A DNA stretch of 64,000 bases from Cladorhizidae sp. MBARI D1340-BT2 (lineage: Eukaryota; Porifera; Demospongiae; Poecilosclerida; Cladorhizidae), in NCBI GenBank assembly GCA_028752905.1, contig JAQNBH010000007.1, forward strand, positions 44,815,588 to 44,879,587, read 5' to 3'. Positions 63,521 to 64,000 of the stretch are shown one piece after another. Made by a program: the position numbers and the translations under genes. Under the pieces are notes generated by a model. That model had not been told where the DNA came from. It searched no databases and saw only the letters and a list, made by a program, of their open reading frames with translations. The stretch's first letter is position 1. The number at the start of each line of letters is the position of its first letter.

Positions 63521-64000
63521 GTTTGGCCTTGGCCCCGGGTTGAGATGTGTCTCTGGTTGGGGTGGCTCTGCACCCTGGCTTGGGCTTGGTTTGTGTGGGT
63601 GGTTCGAGGTCGGTTGGGGGTGGTCTTGTTAGATTCTGGCCCTGTGCGTGGGATGGGGCGTCGTTGCTGGCGCCTGTATGTGCTGGCCACTGCCTCGCCC
63701 CCTTCGTCCTCATCTATGGCACTTGTGGTGGTAGGCGTGGTCATTGACACGGCCGAGCGCTTCCCCGCAGCTCTGACTTCCACAAAGCGGATGGTCTCCT
63801 CGACCCCCATCTCCTGGTCACTGTGCTTCAACAGGTCTTCCTGGATCTCTGCATCGGCTAGGCCAATGCAGAGCTGATCGGCAACACGCTCCTCCCCCTG
63901 GTTGGAGATGATTGCGCAGCCTGTGCATGCCTTGACAAACCTGCAGACCTCAGCTTGGCCGCGTAGCCGAGCCGCGAAGGCCCGGACAGGCTCTCCTCGG
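63430..64000 (-). pseudogene. gag: Ty3/gypsy gag, C-terminal part
   Basis: Open to the window end (first full codon at 63,999). It includes EPVRAFAARLRGQAEVCRF and ADQLCIGLADAEIQEDLL, typical of the gag end, then a basic low-complexity stretch and the first half of a nucleocapsid zinc knuckle (CTFCGTTGHG). The second half continues in another frame, implying an indel near 63,440. Confidence 0.75.

Larger units (their letters stand above)
59100..64000 (-). mobile_element. Ty3/gypsy LTR retrotransposon, 5' end outside the window
   Basis: Minus-strand gag, nucleocapsid, protease, reverse transcriptase, RNase H and integrase occur in that order, the Ty3/gypsy order. After the pol stop a purine tract (CTTGGGGGAGG on the minus strand, 59,319-59,329) is followed by TGGATAATGAACC, a likely 3' LTR start at 59,315. 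The far LTR edge cannot be fixed without the other LTR. At least two frame disruptions suggest an inactive copy. Confidence 0.88.

Noticed and set aside
59939..63877. Plus-strand frames of 100-300 codons
   Set aside because: Antisense shadows of the minus-strand gag-pol gene.

Overview
This is animal nuclear DNA. It has GT-AG introns with matching codon phases, a multi-exon neuron-navigator (NAV) gene, a gene for a MANSC-domain membrane protein, a Ty3/gypsy retrotransposon and a decayed DNA transposon. The compact NAV gene, the element types and the extreme load of minisatellites suggest an early-branching invertebrate, perhaps a sponge. That placement is inference only.

Layout. From 1 to 36,349 the plus strand carries the 3' part of a NAV2/NAV3-like gene. 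Nineteen exons could be placed from splice sites, codon phase and protein similarity. They sum to 5,535 nt, an exact multiple of three ending in TAA. In order they encode most of a calponin-homology (CH) domain, a long Ser/Pro/Lys-rich region, a coiled coil, a basic KKKKK/KKKT segment and the C-terminal AAA-type ATPase-like domain. The first exon(s) lie upstream of the window. About 290 bp beyond the NAV stop, a second gene ends on the opposite strand (36,642-48,831). It has two exons in matching phase and encodes a 280-residue type I membrane protein with a signal peptide, a MANSC domain and one transmembrane segment; its intron is 11.3 kb. From 49.6 to 58.3 kb there are two minisatellites. 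The second is split by a 5.5 kb DNA transposon with ~500-bp terminal inverted repeats, and a 1.3 kb MITE-like element is in turn inserted in one of those repeats. From about 59.3 kb to the window end lies a minus-strand Ty3/gypsy element whose 5' end is outside the window.

The dominant feature is tandem repetition. By hand count about 35 unrelated arrays (units of 11 to ~80 bp) occupy roughly 26 kb, about 40% of the window, mostly inside introns. Several have higher-order structure. Two touch the NAV coding sequence. One array supplies the acceptor of exon 4 and is open in the exon-4 frame. An almost pure pyrimidine array forms intron 7, has a weak donor, is 1,143 bp (381 codons) long and is open in frame.

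I found no CRISPR array, rRNA, tRNA or prokaryote-like operon, and nothing I can defend as a wholly new system. The best leads are the repeat-exon interfaces in the NAV gene, its altered Walker motifs and the nested transposons.
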